This document shows, piece by piece, positions 34,301 through 43,142 of a DNA stretch of 64,000 nt. A program made the position numbers and the translations under genes. This stretch comes from Hemibagrus wyckioides (taxonomy: Eukaryota > Chordata > Actinopteri > Siluriformes > Bagridae). The notes beneath the pieces are model-generated. The model made no database searches. It was not told the origin of the DNA and saw only the letters and a list, made by a program, of their open reading frames with translations. The stretch lies in assembly GCF_019097595.1 (NCBI RefSeq), contig NC_080723.1:14700511-14764510 (forward strand). Direction: 5' to 3'. How positions within the stretch are numbered: position 1 is the stretch's first letter; every line of letters starts with the position of its first letter.

Positions 34301-36475
34301 CATATTGAAACTGACCTGAATATAACCAGAGAGTTTTGCATTATAATTTATTAACCTAATTTATTAATGCAAGAAGGTTGATTATTCTATAATAAATAAA
34401 TGGTGTGTGTTTGTTTGCAGGTCCTGATCATGACATGTACAGCTTTTGCGGGAGTGTTGGCTCTGAACTATCAGAGGGACTACACGGAGTGGGTGCTGCC
34501 ACTCATCATCGTGTGCCTGTTCGCCTTTCTGGTGGCCCACTGCTTCCTGTCCATCTTCGAGATCGTGGTGGACGTGCTGTTTCTCTGCTTCGCCATCGAC
34601 ACCAAATACAACGACGGCACACCTGGCAAGGAGTTCTTTATGGACAAAGCCCTTATGGTGAGTCTTGCAGCGGAATTCTATTATCATCATTGGTTATTTC
34701 CAGCAGCCCGACCGTAACACTTTATTTTACTGAGCTCCAAAATCAAACCATGCACCGTTCATACAGAGTATCTCTGCTGGGGTTGCCAAATATTTTATTA
34801 ATATAAATAAATCTTTTAAATATTAATTTGTAAGTTAATTGTGTATTTTGGTTTTCATTGTGTAAGAAAATCCACACAGAAAGTCATATAATGAAATGCC
34901 ACTTACAAGACCACATTTTAACAGCAGTCCTGTGTCCTAGCTTTGTAGTACATTCGGCTATCATGTCCAGGGTAACCTTTCTGACACTTCTGGAATGTAA
35001 CAAATCCCAAAAATGTGAATGAAATGTGTTTCCAAGGGAAAAAATACGAAGAAATCCAAAGACATACTTCTGGTACAAATTCAAATACAGATATTTAGGA
35101 TCTTTCAGCCACTTAATAAGATGACATTAAGATGTGGGTTAAAGAAGTTCATTACGATTCTTGTTATTTTTATTAATCCATTTAATAAGTTAATTGTTTG
35201 TGTTATTTTGTTAATTATCCCATATGTGACACTTCCAGCTATCTGTCCTTTTGCAGGAGTTTGTGGAGAACAGCCGGAGGTCAGTGGCGCCGGCAGAACG
35301 GGGACGGAGCAGCAAGCGATCTCGCTCTCGTCAGGATTCGGGGCTGACTGAGATGAAGGCCATGGTGAGTGTGACTGTGCCACCGGCAGGCTGTGAGTGG
35401 GAGGTCTTGCAGGAGTTCCTGCTCTACTACCTGCTGATGTGTGTTTTGGTGGACTGGGTGCTGTCTGAGTACATGCTCGTCATATGCTTCAGTCAAGACT
35501 TCATCATCTTCGTTTGTGTGTGTTTACCTACTCTCACACTCTTCATGCTGCTCACACTGCTTCAGAACACACCCAGCATGGCCACATGCTGACTAACACT
35601 CCCTTTCGCTATTACTATCTTTATTTGTCCTTCAATCCTTTCTACATTCTTCACTAACAGACTCTGTTTTTCTGTGCATGGACTATTTATTTTGCCGTTG
35701 TTCTTCTTGCCTGTGTTTTTTTTTTTTAATTGCTGGCTGTCTTGTACCCAAAGTGCCCTTGTTGCAAATAATATTTTCTCTCTGTGGCTTTACTGTCACC
35801 ATGTTGCTTTTGGAGGAGAGGTTTTTGAGCTCGACCATGCAGGGGATGGAACTGGCAGGCTGGAAAATGAGCCGCAGTCAGCAGGAGGGTGGAGGAAGGG
35901 AGGGAGGGAGGGATGAAGGGAGGGAGTTGGGTGGGTTTACAAGCTTAGGCAGCGTACACACTCGCCACCAAAATGCTGGCTCTGAGTCATGTTCCAGCCT
36001 TGTGGATGCTGTCATTAACTGCACTGCCTTTTGGTTTAACATTATTTGCTATTGAATTAAGATACACTTTTTGGGGATGTTTTGTTTTATTTGGATTTGT
36101 TTGGATTTTTCAGAAATCTGCATTCAGGATTGGTTGGTGGCGTTAAGCTTCTCTAGTCATGGGTGAGAATGCTAGTATTTCTATAAGTAATATTCAAGTG
36201 GAGGATTACAAACGAGTCCTTTGGTGTTTTTTTAGACCACTAACGTCTCAAGACAGTCCTGCAGTCCGCTGTTGCTTGTCCCAGCATGTCCTCTCATTTG
36301 TCTCTAACATTCATGCCCGCATCTGTATTTGTTTCTCCTTTTTGTGCACTCGTTCGTGGCATTGTGAGTCTATTCATGCAAGTTGTTTTTCTAACAGGTA
36401 TTTTTATTCCTGTTGTTTGTAATAAAAATGTAATCACTGTTTTCCTCTTAGGCTCCTGGAACAAGCTCAGCTTGA
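10745..36475 (+). CDS. slc44a1: slc44a1, choline transporter-like protein 1 (CTL1), 16 coding exons, 672 aa
   Basis: CTL1 carries choline across the plasma and mitochondrial membranes for phosphatidylcholine synthesis. The coding exons are 10745-10768, 11415-11504, 13188-13330, 19445-19581, 25047-25140, 25283-25452, 27809-27898, 28134-28300, 28913-29099, 30106-30274, 31296-31452, 32834-32917, 34152-34289, 34421-34657, 35257-35364 and 36452-36475. They join in frame to 2,019 bases. The product opens MGCCGSAE and ends APGTSSA, close to both ends of mammalian SLC44A1 (657 residues). Membrane segments start near residues 27, 208, 233 and 298, with several more after 320; a Cys-rich extracellular loop lies between the first two. 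Phrases such as [15 protein letters not shown] and [14 protein letters not shown] are family hallmarks. Intron 7 is GC-AG; all others are GT-AG. Identity is secure; teleost paralogue a or b is not decided. Confidence 0.96.
10769..11414 (+). other. slc44a1: slc44a1 intron 1
   Basis: The intron is still CpG-rich to about 10980. A (TGTGT)n-type tract at about 10845-10905 is followed by gcggccgcgg. There are no other features. Confidence 0.8.
11415..11504 (+). CDS. slc44a1: slc44a1 coding exon 2
   Basis: Residues 9-38; [14 protein letters not shown] is nearly the same as in mammals. First half of membrane segment 1 ([13 protein letters not shown]). Donor ATG|gtgagc. Confidence 0.96.
11872..12050 (+). 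repeat. tRNA-derived SINE, family 1
   Basis: Opens ggtagcttagtggttaaggt (a degenerate tRNA box A), carries ctataagttcaaggc (box B remnant), then ggctcttaaccctcaactgc, tgctctggataagct and a ataaatgcata tail. Related copies lie at 33897-34072 and 57105-57245. Confidence 0.7.
12640..12915 (+). repeat. tRNA-like SINE, family 2
   Basis: Contains gtttgatcctgtgtttgg, ggtttcctcctacttctcaa, ttggactggtgtctcattct, cccgggataggcgctgggtc and acgataaagtggttacagaa, then a gattgaat tail. It shares these phrases with 20440-20560 and 55155-55525. Confidence 0.65.
13188..13330 (+). CDS. slc44a1: slc44a1 coding exon 3
   Basis: End of membrane segment 1 and start of the large extracellular loop; [10 protein letters not shown] matches the family. 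Donor AA|gtaagt in phase 2. Confidence 0.95.
14755..15745. mobile_element. decayed Tc1-like DNA transposon
   Basis: The left end carries ggggaaataagtattcagtc and the right end gtgtctgaatactttttcca; the shared aagtattca core is inverted, and such ends are seen in Tc1-like elements of fish. The centre (for example ttcaagtgatcactgcttac) reads as minus-strand transposase relic with many stops. Boundaries are approximate. Confidence 0.5.
16954..16981 (+). repeat. (CA)n microsatellite
   Basis: An interrupted CA run inside a pyrimidine-rich stretch. Confidence 0.9.
17896..17987 (+). repeat. (CT)n-(CA)n compound microsatellite
   Basis: A CT run to about 17944 is followed by CACACT/CA units. Confidence 0.95.
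18285..18420. repeat. possible MITE-like palindromic element
   Basis: Contains tctgaccaatcagattt and, 70 bases on, gaatctgatcagtcaatca, an imperfect inverted pair like those of small fish transposons. The phrase agctcattcacagagat at 18466-18482 recurs at about 55019-55035, so part of this stretch is dispersed. Confidence 0.35.
19445..19581 (+). CDS. slc44a1: slc44a1 coding exon 4
   Basis: Extracellular loop; [19 protein letters not shown] is a CTL1 hallmark. Loop cysteines are kept. Donor AATG|gtaagt. Confidence 0.96.
20440..20560 (+). repeat. SINE family 2, 3' fragment
   Basis: Contains gatgtattcctgccttaca, tcccaaaataagctctggatc and ggccaggataaagtcaatac, then an aatgaacaaattaatgaa tail, matching the 3' end of the 12640-12915 copy. 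Confidence 0.6.
21085..21495. repeat. dispersed repeat of unknown class
   Basis: A stretch with gcaaaatatatttattataa, aacaaaaactctaggaata, agacatggctgaaaagatac and ending tcctcaacctgg...cattgtgacactc, in the style of a repeat I recall from other fish genomes. It overlaps no exon. No terminal repeat was found, so the class and limits are open. Confidence 0.4.
22670..22955. repeat. dispersed repeat of unknown class
   Basis: Contains gcagacttttattgtggaag, a purine-rich centre (gaacagcaaaatggtgaaaa) and an end cataaccctgacac, similar in layout to the 21085-21495 repeat. Confidence 0.35.
23168..23213 (+). repeat. (AAT)n microsatellite
   Basis: A clean trinucleotide run of about 15 units. Confidence 0.95.
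23996..24430. mobile_element. MITE with 20-base perfect terminal inverted repeats
   Basis: The left end (23996-24015) reads TACATTCACACATACAGCGA, and the right end (24411-24430) is its exact reverse complement. The 435-base element has no open frame, and the unit aagtcgccagtagg and related tcgcc words recur inside in both senses. The terminal-repeat style suggests a hAT-like non-autonomous element; no 8-base target duplication is visible. Confidence 0.8.
24512..24536 (+). repeat. (TTTA)n simple repeat
   Basis: About six tetranucleotide units. Confidence 0.85.
25047..25140 (+). CDS. slc44a1: slc44a1 coding exon 5
   Basis: Least conserved part of the extracellular loop, closing with the family phrase CPKLPVPQS across the junction. 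Acceptor ttttcag, donor AG|gtaagc. Confidence 0.93.
25207..25280 (+). repeat. slc44a1: (CT)n tract forming the exon 6 polypyrimidine tract
   Basis: CT repeats fill most of the 142-base intron 5 (25141-25282) and run directly into the acceptor ctctgcag. Confidence 0.95.
25283..25452 (+). CDS. slc44a1: slc44a1 coding exon 6
   Basis: End of the extracellular loop ([16 protein letters not shown]) and first half of membrane segment 2. The mammalian NISCY glycosylation site reads DISCY here, so that Asn is lost. Donor CTGG|gtaact. Confidence 0.96.
25453..27808 (+). other. slc44a1: slc44a1 intron 6
   Basis: This 2.4 kb intron is notable for a decayed copy of exon 8 at about 26390-26532. The remainder is AT-rich with no recognised element; ctctctttctctctctcact near 27760 feeds the exon 7 acceptor. 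Confidence 0.8.
26390..26532 (+). pseudogene. slc44a1: decayed duplicate of slc44a1 exon 8 (pseudo-exon)
   Basis: The stretch gctgtgtgtttgtagga-gcacc (26394-26416) repeats the acceptor and first bases of exon 8 (28119-28141) with one change. gtggt-gttatatatagaccaca (26417-26439) repeats 28150-28172, also with one change. Weaker likeness continues through aaactgtagctacaga and tggtccacacctg...ctgtgtttgcac to the place of the exon 8 end. Eight bases (agctttct) are missing relative to exon 8, which shifts frame, and the donor gtaag is not kept. The copy is open to a stop at 26516-26518 but in the shifted frame. It precedes exon 7, so it is not a simple adjacent exon pair. Likely an old partial tandem duplication. 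Confidence 0.82.
27809..27898 (+). CDS. slc44a1: slc44a1 coding exon 7
   Basis: Second half of membrane segment 2 and most of segment 3 ([28 protein letters not shown]). The donor is CTAG|gcaagt, a GC donor at 27899-27900; frame and family alignment (LGSL-G-GT) require this border. Confidence 0.94.
28134..28300 (+). CDS. slc44a1: slc44a1 coding exon 8
   Basis: End of segment 3 (FLWWLY), an extracellular loop with a possible N-glycosylation site (MNETVT), and the start of segment 4 ([12 protein letters not shown]). Donor ACG|gtaagt, phase 0. Confidence 0.96.
28301..28912 (+). other. slc44a1: slc44a1 intron 8
   Basis: Mostly taken up by a purine-rich tract at 28306-28770. Acceptor tttttttttag. 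Confidence 0.85.
28306..28770 (+). repeat. long polypurine (GA-rich) tract
   Basis: About 465 bases of plus-strand DNA made almost only of A and G, with scattered C and T, starting just after the exon 8 donor. The complementary strand is polypyrimidine, which creates long meaningless Ser/Leu/Phe-rich frames there. Confidence 0.95.
28913..29099 (+). CDS. slc44a1: slc44a1 coding exon 9
   Basis: Membrane segments 4 to 6. [18 protein letters not shown] and FLGTTG are nearly unchanged from mammals. Donor ACTG|gtgaat. Confidence 0.97.
29100..30105 (+). other. slc44a1: slc44a1 intron 9
   Basis: Holds a duplicated aatatcctcaggatta pair at about 29124-29153 and a (TG)n run at 29200-29224. Nothing else is recognised. 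Confidence 0.8.
30106..30274 (+). CDS. slc44a1: slc44a1 coding exon 10
   Basis: [20 protein letters not shown] and [18 protein letters not shown]: conserved CTL membrane core. Donor CCAG|gtctgt. Confidence 0.97.
30275..31295 (+). other. slc44a1: slc44a1 intron 10
   Basis: AT-rich, with no recognised feature. Confidence 0.75.
31296..31452 (+). CDS. slc44a1: slc44a1 coding exon 11
   Basis: [19 protein letters not shown] is the signature stretch of the choline transporter-like family. Donor AAAG|gtcagt. Confidence 0.97.
31453..32833 (+). other. slc44a1: slc44a1 intron 11
   Basis: AT-rich, with no recognised element. A short low-complexity stretch lies near 32280-32400. Confidence 0.7.
32834..32917 (+). 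CDS. slc44a1: slc44a1 coding exon 12
   Basis: A Cys-rich segment, [20 protein letters not shown], with seven cysteines in 28 residues, typical of CTL1. Donor CAG|gtactg. Confidence 0.96.
33310..33545 (-). repeat. dispersed fish repeat, copy 2
   Basis: Reverse-complement relative of 4383-4640: it carries gtgtcactcagatgagggtg, tttcttccatcatctcaggg and ends acaaataaaattgaactgaa. Confidence 0.65.
33897..34072 (+). repeat. tRNA-derived SINE, family 1
   Basis: Opens ggaagtagctcagtggtaag (box A), has ggttatgagttcagatc (box B), then ttgcataaatgagataaatg and ccaaatgctataaatgtaat. It looks better kept than the 11872 copy. Confidence 0.75.
34152..34289 (+). CDS. slc44a1: slc44a1 coding exon 13
   Basis: [20 protein letters not shown] and [20 protein letters not shown], conserved. 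Donor AAG|gtaaac. Confidence 0.97.
34421..34657 (+). CDS. slc44a1: slc44a1 coding exon 14
   Basis: The last membrane segments, then [20 protein letters not shown], the conserved start of the cytosolic tail. Intron 13 before it is only 131 bases. Donor ATG|gtgagt. Confidence 0.97.
34658..35256 (+). other. slc44a1: slc44a1 intron 14
   Basis: AT-rich, with no recognised feature. Confidence 0.75.
35257..35364 (+). CDS. slc44a1: slc44a1 coding exon 15
   Basis: Cytosolic tail [17 protein letters not shown] and an Arg/Ser-rich part ([11 protein letters not shown]) that is longer and more basic than the mammalian tail as I recall it. Donor GCCATG|gtgagt. Without splicing here the frame stays open to a stop at 35590-35592. 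Confidence 0.93.
35365..35592 (+). other. slc44a1: open read-through of slc44a1 exon 15 into intron 15
   Basis: If the 35364 donor is skipped, 75 further codons follow before TGA. They are strongly hydrophobic (two stretches, about 35422-35490 and 35491-35565) and could form membrane segments. Mammalian CTL1 does have alternative C-termini, but I know of none like this, so it may be chance. Confidence 0.3.
35593..36451 (+). other. slc44a1: rest of slc44a1 intron 15
   Basis: Contains a (GGGA)n-like purine stretch near 35896-35930 and no other recognised feature. Confidence 0.75.
36452..36475 (+). CDS. slc44a1: slc44a1 last coding exon 16
   Basis: After the acceptor ttcctcttag come seven codons, APGTSSA, and TGA at 36473-36475. 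This matches the ASGASSA end of the long mammalian isoform and fixes the end of the protein. Confidence 0.9.
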   Translation, partial: APGTSSA

Positions 36476-39400
36476 CCAAAAGCCGGCCATGGGACTTTTT
36501 AAAGACATTCCAAAATGTTTATTTTTACCAATGTGTAACATGTTTACTATGGTTTCACTCCAGGGAATACAATATTTTAATAAGAAACTGTAAAAAAAAA
36601 AAGAAATAACAATGTAATGAAGCACTTTATATTGAAGCGCTGCATATTTTAAAAGGCTGATGCATTTTTCGTAGTGATGTCCTTTTTTATAAGACTAAAA
36701 AACAATTGCCATCTAGTGAAACACAGTATTAATAATGTCTAGAATCACTGTTTTTATTATGTAAAATTTTCATAACAGACTTTTTTCTTTTTTCTTAAAT
36801 GGGTTTCTTGAGGTTTGGTAGAAACCTTTGTGTCATGCAGCAATGAAGGACTTAATTGGGTTTTATTTTTCAGTTGTTTTAACTCCTGACACTAACACTG
36901 AAACATCTGTACATCATTTGCTCTTGTTGATATTTTTATTACACCCAGTCACATTATGGATGTGTATTTGGGAGGAAGATTAGAGGCTGAGTTTTCTTGT
37001 TTTGTTTTGTGCCTCAATGTTAAAGCATTGATCCCACCCACCCCAAAAGAAAAAAAAGGGTTCAGATTAGATTTTAGATCTGATTGTTTCTACATATGGA
37101 AGGGAATTGCTTTACCTATGACTTCTTCCTGAGAGGATGAAACCTAATGATGTAAACATCTAAACGAAAGTTGTTTGAAACTTTCCGGCCAGTGACAGCT
37201 GTTATGCTACGAACGTTACTGGGCCTTCTGTTTGTTTGTTTTTTCAGCTATATGTTGATCTAAATACGAAACATCGTTTGAGATTAGGTACTGATGTTAA
37301 TTAGGATATTAAATGCAAACACTGAATTAGCATTTAGACTTTGAGAAGCTGGATACGTACCACCCAGGATCTTGATGGCCATCTTTGTATAGTTTCTTAA
37401 CCCCAACATTTTTCACAGCTGAGCTGCAAGTCTTTAGCTACAGCATCACATAACCCTTCAGGCTTAGATTCACATTTCGAGTGCTGGTTTTAAATCAGAT
37501 TGCTTGCATGTTTCTACTCTGACCCAATTGTAGATTTGTGCTCCAACTTTTCTTGAATATCAGCCCAGGACCTGGTTTCCTGAATGTGTCCAGGCACAAA
37601 GCTTGTTTTTGATTATCCTACTATAAATGAATGGCCCTTACACATATGTAACAGTGTGGTGCTTTTGGGACACCAGGCCCTGGTCTCTCCTTAAACACAG
37701 GGTGATTTTTGTAGTCCCTCCTTCAGCCTATGGGAAGAGAAATTCTGAAAATATTTCTGCATGTGAAATCATTTTTTTTTAACTCATTGACTCTGAGAAG
37801 TATTAACCTGTCACTGAATATGAGTCCACTATTATCATTTTTACACACTGCATCCTGTGGAGAGTCTGGGTGCTTTAAGTCCGTGTGGTGTGTGAGTGTC
37901 CACTTTTACTCCTGCAGCAAACTCAAGTCTTCCTACTTGCACTACTTTTTCTTTTTTTTTTCTTTGGGAGGCATCCCTGTGATACCGAGTGGCTTGGAGA
38001 GGAGAGGCACACAAAAACTCGCACCTTGCCTTAACCCATTCAGCATGCAGCACATCCTGCTGGATTTAATTGGTTGGTTACAGTATTTTTGCAGTACAGT
38101 ATGACCTTCAACTGCAGAGAGCGTGTAAGCCTTAAACCAGTTCAAGCTTTCCATAACACATTCGGTATCTAATCAGCAGTGAAGCTACAAGCGAGTTTTT
38201 TATGAACAGCGTGTGGACAGGAGGAGTCAAGATTTTACTAGTTGTTTTGTAGTTTTAATCTTTATTAATGGAGCATTTGAAGGATTTTAGCCAACATTTG
38301 CCAGGTGTTTAGCAGCTGGAACAAGGGAACCCGTGGTCATGAGATGGGTTGGTGACTTTTAACGATGGTGTAGGTTCACCTTTAGTTAGCAGCTTGACCT
38401 TAATGTTGCTTTGAAAAATGTCCAGTTAATAACATTCCTTTATTACAAAGGTTCAGATAAGTGACTAACATCACTGAGTGGTGTGAGCAGTTACCTTTTA
38501 ATGCTTGTTATAAATTCATGTCTATAAATGAGTGAAGTGTTTATGTTTTGTTTTATAGTGGTACATCATGTTACCACTTTTGACTTGTGCCCCAGACACA
38601 AAACCGATGAGATTAGATACAGGAAACACAAACACATAATTCTTTGTGACAAAACTATCTTTTTGTCATCGATTTTTTAAATCACACCATGTCATCTGTT
38701 TGCTAATCAGACCAGGGCAAATAAAATAAAACTCAATAAAAGATTTAATATCTAAAGCCCTGTAGCTAGTCTTCTAGATGAGTCATGTTTGGGGAGCTAG
38801 AGTTGCTGAACAATGGCTTTTTTAAGTTTATCAGTTCTTAACAGGATTTCTTCAAGAATTTCTTTTCTAAAATGTTCATGTGGATTATACTATACTGGAA
38901 ATACGACAATACGTTACAACAATACAACTATATAACAATAATTCTCAAATCTGAGAGGATAAGACTTTTTACTTATGAAGTCACAATAATTGTGAACCTC
39001 CACCTTCTCCCAAAGCCTTAACAGCAAAATAAATGTTCCTTAATATCCAACACAATCTGTATTTGTCAGTAATAATGTGCTTAGAAAAACTTTTTCACTA
39101 AAATAATCAAGACTAGTGATTCCCTTTTAACTCATTTTGAGCAGCCTGAGAAATGTTGGCTAATTTCCGAATATTGTAACAATTGCTTTATGATGGGTTT
39201 TGAGTGGAATTGTATACGAAATATCTGTACAGTATATTTGAACGTGTAACGATGTGTACATGCTGACTGATAATAGAATGTCGGTTTTGTTTTTCTTGGA
39301 AAAGGGGACCTTAAAGTGTATTGTGGTCTTCTGTTTGTTTGTCCATGTGTGTTATTCCAGGTCTCACATTAGGGAGGAACATGGGATGTTTATATAGTGG

Positions 39401-40078
39401 ATGGTATATTGAACATACTTAAAAGTTTGGTAAAGGGGGGAGAAAGAATTCATATTGGTTACAGACACAAGTCTAATGGTTTAAGCATGTTAAGAATTGC
39501 ACTAAGTAATCATTTTAACACAGAGATGGCATATGTGTAAAAAAAAAAAGAAAAAAGATTTAGATTTAAAATGATTATAAACATTTCATTCTGCTAACTA
39601 ATTTATTCTCAAATGCTTGAAAAACATCGTTCAAAAATAGTCAAGAAATGGGAATGTGAGAATTTCTGTCCACTGAGGTGGGATGTACGCTTCTAGCAGA
39701 AGTTGCCCTTTACTGACTTTACTAAACGCAGTGTTGTGTTTTCTGATTCTGCTCTGATTGGGGAGGATCTGAGTGAGACAAGCTGATCTGCGATCTTGAG
39801 GCAATGCTAAGGAACAGCAGGATCTGGCTCTCTGCTCGACCCCCACTTTGCCAAATGGTGCACAATGTAAAATTCAGATGACGTGCACAAAAGCTGTATT
39901 GTTCTAACTGCTTGTTTTGGTATTTAGTTGAGTCCTTGTTTTTCCTCTTTCTCTCTCAATGAGTGTGGCGACTGAGCAGCTGGCATGTGGCATGTTCAGG
40001 CCTGTCACTGTTCGGTAGAGAGATGTAGAGATGCTCTGCTTGTAGTCAGAGCCAAGCTAGTAATGTCCATATACACAA

Positions 40079-40128
40079 TACGCACACGCACACACACACG
40101 CACACACACACACACACTGACACATGCA
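40079..40128 (+). repeat. (CA)n microsatellite
   Basis: A CA run with cg and tg interruptions, in the presumed 3' UTR. Confidence 0.9.
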
Positions 40129-40566
40129 CATATAAACACACATATACAACCTGCATGCTCCCAGTCTGGGCTTTTTCTAACTCTAACTCTTTAAAACAAT
40201 GAGCCATTTTTGTAGGACGTGAATTGTTTGGCGTTAGGATCCATGTGACTTAAACACTGACACTTCTAGAAGAATAGCTTTATTCAGTGACAAGCCACTG
40301 TTTTTATGTTGTCGAGATGTGAGTGTGTTTCTCCTCTTCATTACGGGAAACTACGCTTCTGTTCCCGTCCCCGTGGAGAAATAGGCCGTTTCTGTCTGAA
40401 GAAAACTGTTATCAATAGGCAATACATCAGTTTCCTTGTCTGGTGTAACACTAGCTCTTAGCTTTTACCTGCAGTATAGTTGTTTGTAACATTGAATTAA
40501 GGGTTTTTTCTTTTGTTTTGTTTCTTTTTATATTTATGATTTCATATGTATCTTGTTTTTTAAAGT

Positions 40567-40572
40567 AATAAA
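40567..40572 (+). terminator. slc44a1: distal slc44a1 poly(A) signal
   Basis: AATAAA in taaagtaataaaatgg; a following GT-rich stretch (actgtcctcaactgttattg) fits a downstream element loosely. Confidence 0.5.
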
Positions 40573-41104
40573 ATGGAAAATTTTAAACACTGTCCTCAAC
40601 TGTTATTGAATATGTATTAAAAGCTGACCTACACTTCACTCCCAGCTTAGACTCAGTGGAATTAAGGGCTGGAATATGTGCATAGAATAAAATGGAGATT
40701 ATGTTGCTAAAAGATAAATGATAATGACACCTATTTGTAATAAATAATGTAAAAAAAAAATCGTTAAAATTTATGGGTTATTTCATAATATACCAGATAG
40801 CTCAAGCGCCTCACTGCTTCCCCTATGTTCCACATGAAAGCTACTTGTTTGGGGAAACAAACAAGGTAACAAGGTTTTTTTGGTAATACTACATTCCGAA
40901 ATAAATGTGTGTCTCTGTTTTAACTTCCCTATTTCCCTATTTTCATTTGCCCTGGAAACTAATTTTAACTATGGGCCTTCTTTTAAATTCTTTAAAAAAG
41001 GAACAGAAACCAATATTTTATAGACATGTTTGGACATGAATGATAATTGAGAAATTCTTAGAGAAGGTTAAGAATGAGGTAGTTTCTTACTTAGTTATAA
41101 TACA

Positions 41105-42165
41105 CAGATGATGATTGATTGTCTCCTAACAGTGGCATCTGTCCCAAGGGTGGGAAATATATTATACAGTCAGTTCTCAAAGTTGATTTGTTGGAAGCAG
41201 GAAAAATGGGCAAGTGTAAGGTTCTGAGTGACTTTGACAAGGGCCAAATTGAGATGGCTAGATGACTGGGTCAGAGCATCTCCAAAGCAAAAGGTCTTCT
41301 GAGGTGTTCCAAGTAGGCAGTAGTTAGAACCTACCAAGGATCAGCAACAGAACTAGCAACAAGGTCAGGAGTGCCCAAAGATCATCGATGCACCTACGGA
41401 GACAAGGGTAGCCCACCTGGTCCAATCCCACAGAAGAGCTACTACAAATTGCTGAAAAAGTTATTGGCCATGATAGAAAGGTGCCTAAACATATAGTGAA
41501 TTACAGCTTGCTGTGTAGCCACAGACTGATCAGAGTGTCTATGCTGACCCCTTATCCAGCACCTAAAGCACCTACAACAGGCATGTAACCATCATAACTG
41601 GAGCATGGAGCAATGGAAGAAGGTGGTCTGGTCTGAGAAATCAGGTTTTCTTTTTCATCATGTGGAATGCCAGGTCACTTACCAGGGGAAGAGAATGGAC
41701 TAGGATGCTACAAGCTGGTGGAGGTAGTGTGATGCACTGGGCAAACCCTGGGTCCCGGCATTCATGTCAACGTTGCTTTGATACATACAACTTACTTAAT
41801 CTTTACTACAGACCTAGTACTCCACTTCATGGCAACAGTATTCATTAATGGCTTCATTAGTGTCCTCTTTCAGCAGGTTAATTATTCTGGAATTATTCAG
41901 GAATGGGTTAAGAACCATGAAAAGATGTTCAGGGTGTTGACTTGGCCTCCAAATTCCCCAGATCTCAATCCAGTCTAGCATCAGTGGGATGTCTATCGCA
42001 ACATCGCAACTTATAGGACTTAAAGGATCTCCTGCTAACATAGTACCAAATACCACAGCACACATTCATATGTGTCCATGCCTGTAAAGGTCAGAGCTGT
42101 TTTCATGGAACAAGGCAGACCTACACAATATTAGGCTGGTGGTTTTAATATTATGGCTGAATGGG
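41105..42165 (+). mobile_element. Tc1-like transposon relic between slc44a1 and tbc1d2
   Basis: Opens aggaaaaatgggcaagtgta and ctttgacaagggccaaattg, and ends with the phrase cacaatattaggctggtggt and aatattatggctga. The plus strand reads as transposase relic: tggaatgccag (about 41660), and at about 41940-41980 LTWPPNSPDLNP, the catalytic-domain motif just before the last acidic residue, where the codons then read Val-stop. Part of the centre is deleted and stops interrupt the frame, so it is dead. It belongs to the same family as 7935-8245. Confidence 0.75.
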
Positions 42166-43142
42166 ATATGTACAGTATGTATGTAAGGATGGTTGTGCCA
42201 GCAGCCGATCCAAACAATGGAGCAAACAAACAAAATGAGAATCATTCAGGATATTGTACAAAGCAAAAATGATCTCTTAATAACAGATTTCCAGATACAT
42301 GCTTTCAGTGGGAGACTGGTATGTGATATGAATGTATATTGAATATTTCATTTGGAGCATGTGACATTTTTGCATGGCAGAATAAACAGCTTTATCAGCG
42401 TACTGAGTTAAATGGCTTTATGACTTTGAACTCACTAAAGATATGGAAATGTGCCACTTTTCTTCTTTGCTTTGGTTTGTTGATTTGCTTTTTTTTTCTT
42501 AATGTGTGTAAGGGTTGATTTTTATCTAGTTATGTGAAGGAAGAAAAGTACAATTCCTGAGGTAAATGCAGACTGAACCTCAAATATGAGGGATAAAAAA
42601 CAAACCCAAGCTGAAGTGCATAACAATGTTGATTTACAGAGAACACAAAATGAAAATATGAACATTGTTTTATTATAAAATCCACAGTGTCTTACAAATA
42701 AGTGCATCTGTATAAAATTATTATTACCTGAAATACAAAAAATCTTTTCTTTGCTTTTTTTATGAGCTAGCTTTACCAATGGTAGTGTAAATAAAGTGCT
42801 ATAACCTGATATATTGTTTTCAGTGCAGGCATCTTTGGTGTTTCTCATATTTTAATGAGAGAACACTTTAGATTTTACATGAGTCAGATCAGTCCCTTAA
42901 AGCCATAATGAATTTTCACTGACTGACTCATCCAACAGAGTCTGTTTTCTTCTCAAACATACATGTCCTCAAAACTAGCAGTCTGGAATATACTGATGAG
43001 AAATCTGCCAGTGTCCATCAGAAATAATCTCAGCAGTTCTCATTATAGTAGATGTGCATCATACATAGAGTATCTGATCTTTTGGCTTTTGTTCAAGTTC
43101 AACTCTTGTGTATTTTTTGTACATGTATGTACATCTATATGT
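42166..43142 (-). other. tbc1d2: tbc1d2 3' UTR and flank
   Basis: Downstream of the tbc1d2 stop (minus sense). The minus strand has AATAAA at 42674-42669, the likely poly(A) signal, giving a 3' UTR of about 480 bases. Beyond it, 42166-42650 shows nothing recognised. Confidence 0.55.
42669..42674 (-). terminator. tbc1d2: tbc1d2 poly(A) signal
   Basis: tttatt on the plus strand, AATAAA on the minus strand, about 470 bases past the stop codon. Confidence 0.5.

Larger units (their letters stand above)
36476..40590 (+). other. slc44a1: slc44a1 3' UTR
   Basis: About 4.1 kb without an exon, AT-rich, with a (CA)n run near 40079-40128. Possible poly(A) signals are at 38720-38725 (a run of aataaa motifs to about 38740) and at 40567-40572, the last one before the tbc1d2 side. 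Where the transcript ends needs RNA data. Confidence 0.6.

Noticed and set aside
34382..34690. Minus-strand frame of 102 codons over slc44a1 exon 14
   Set aside because: Antisense shadow of a well-conserved coding exon.
36110..36152. Acceptor-like ttttcag followed by a short frame (AAATCTGCA...) as an alternative last exon of slc44a1
   Set aside because: No family match for the encoded residues; exon 16 at 36452 gives the conserved end.
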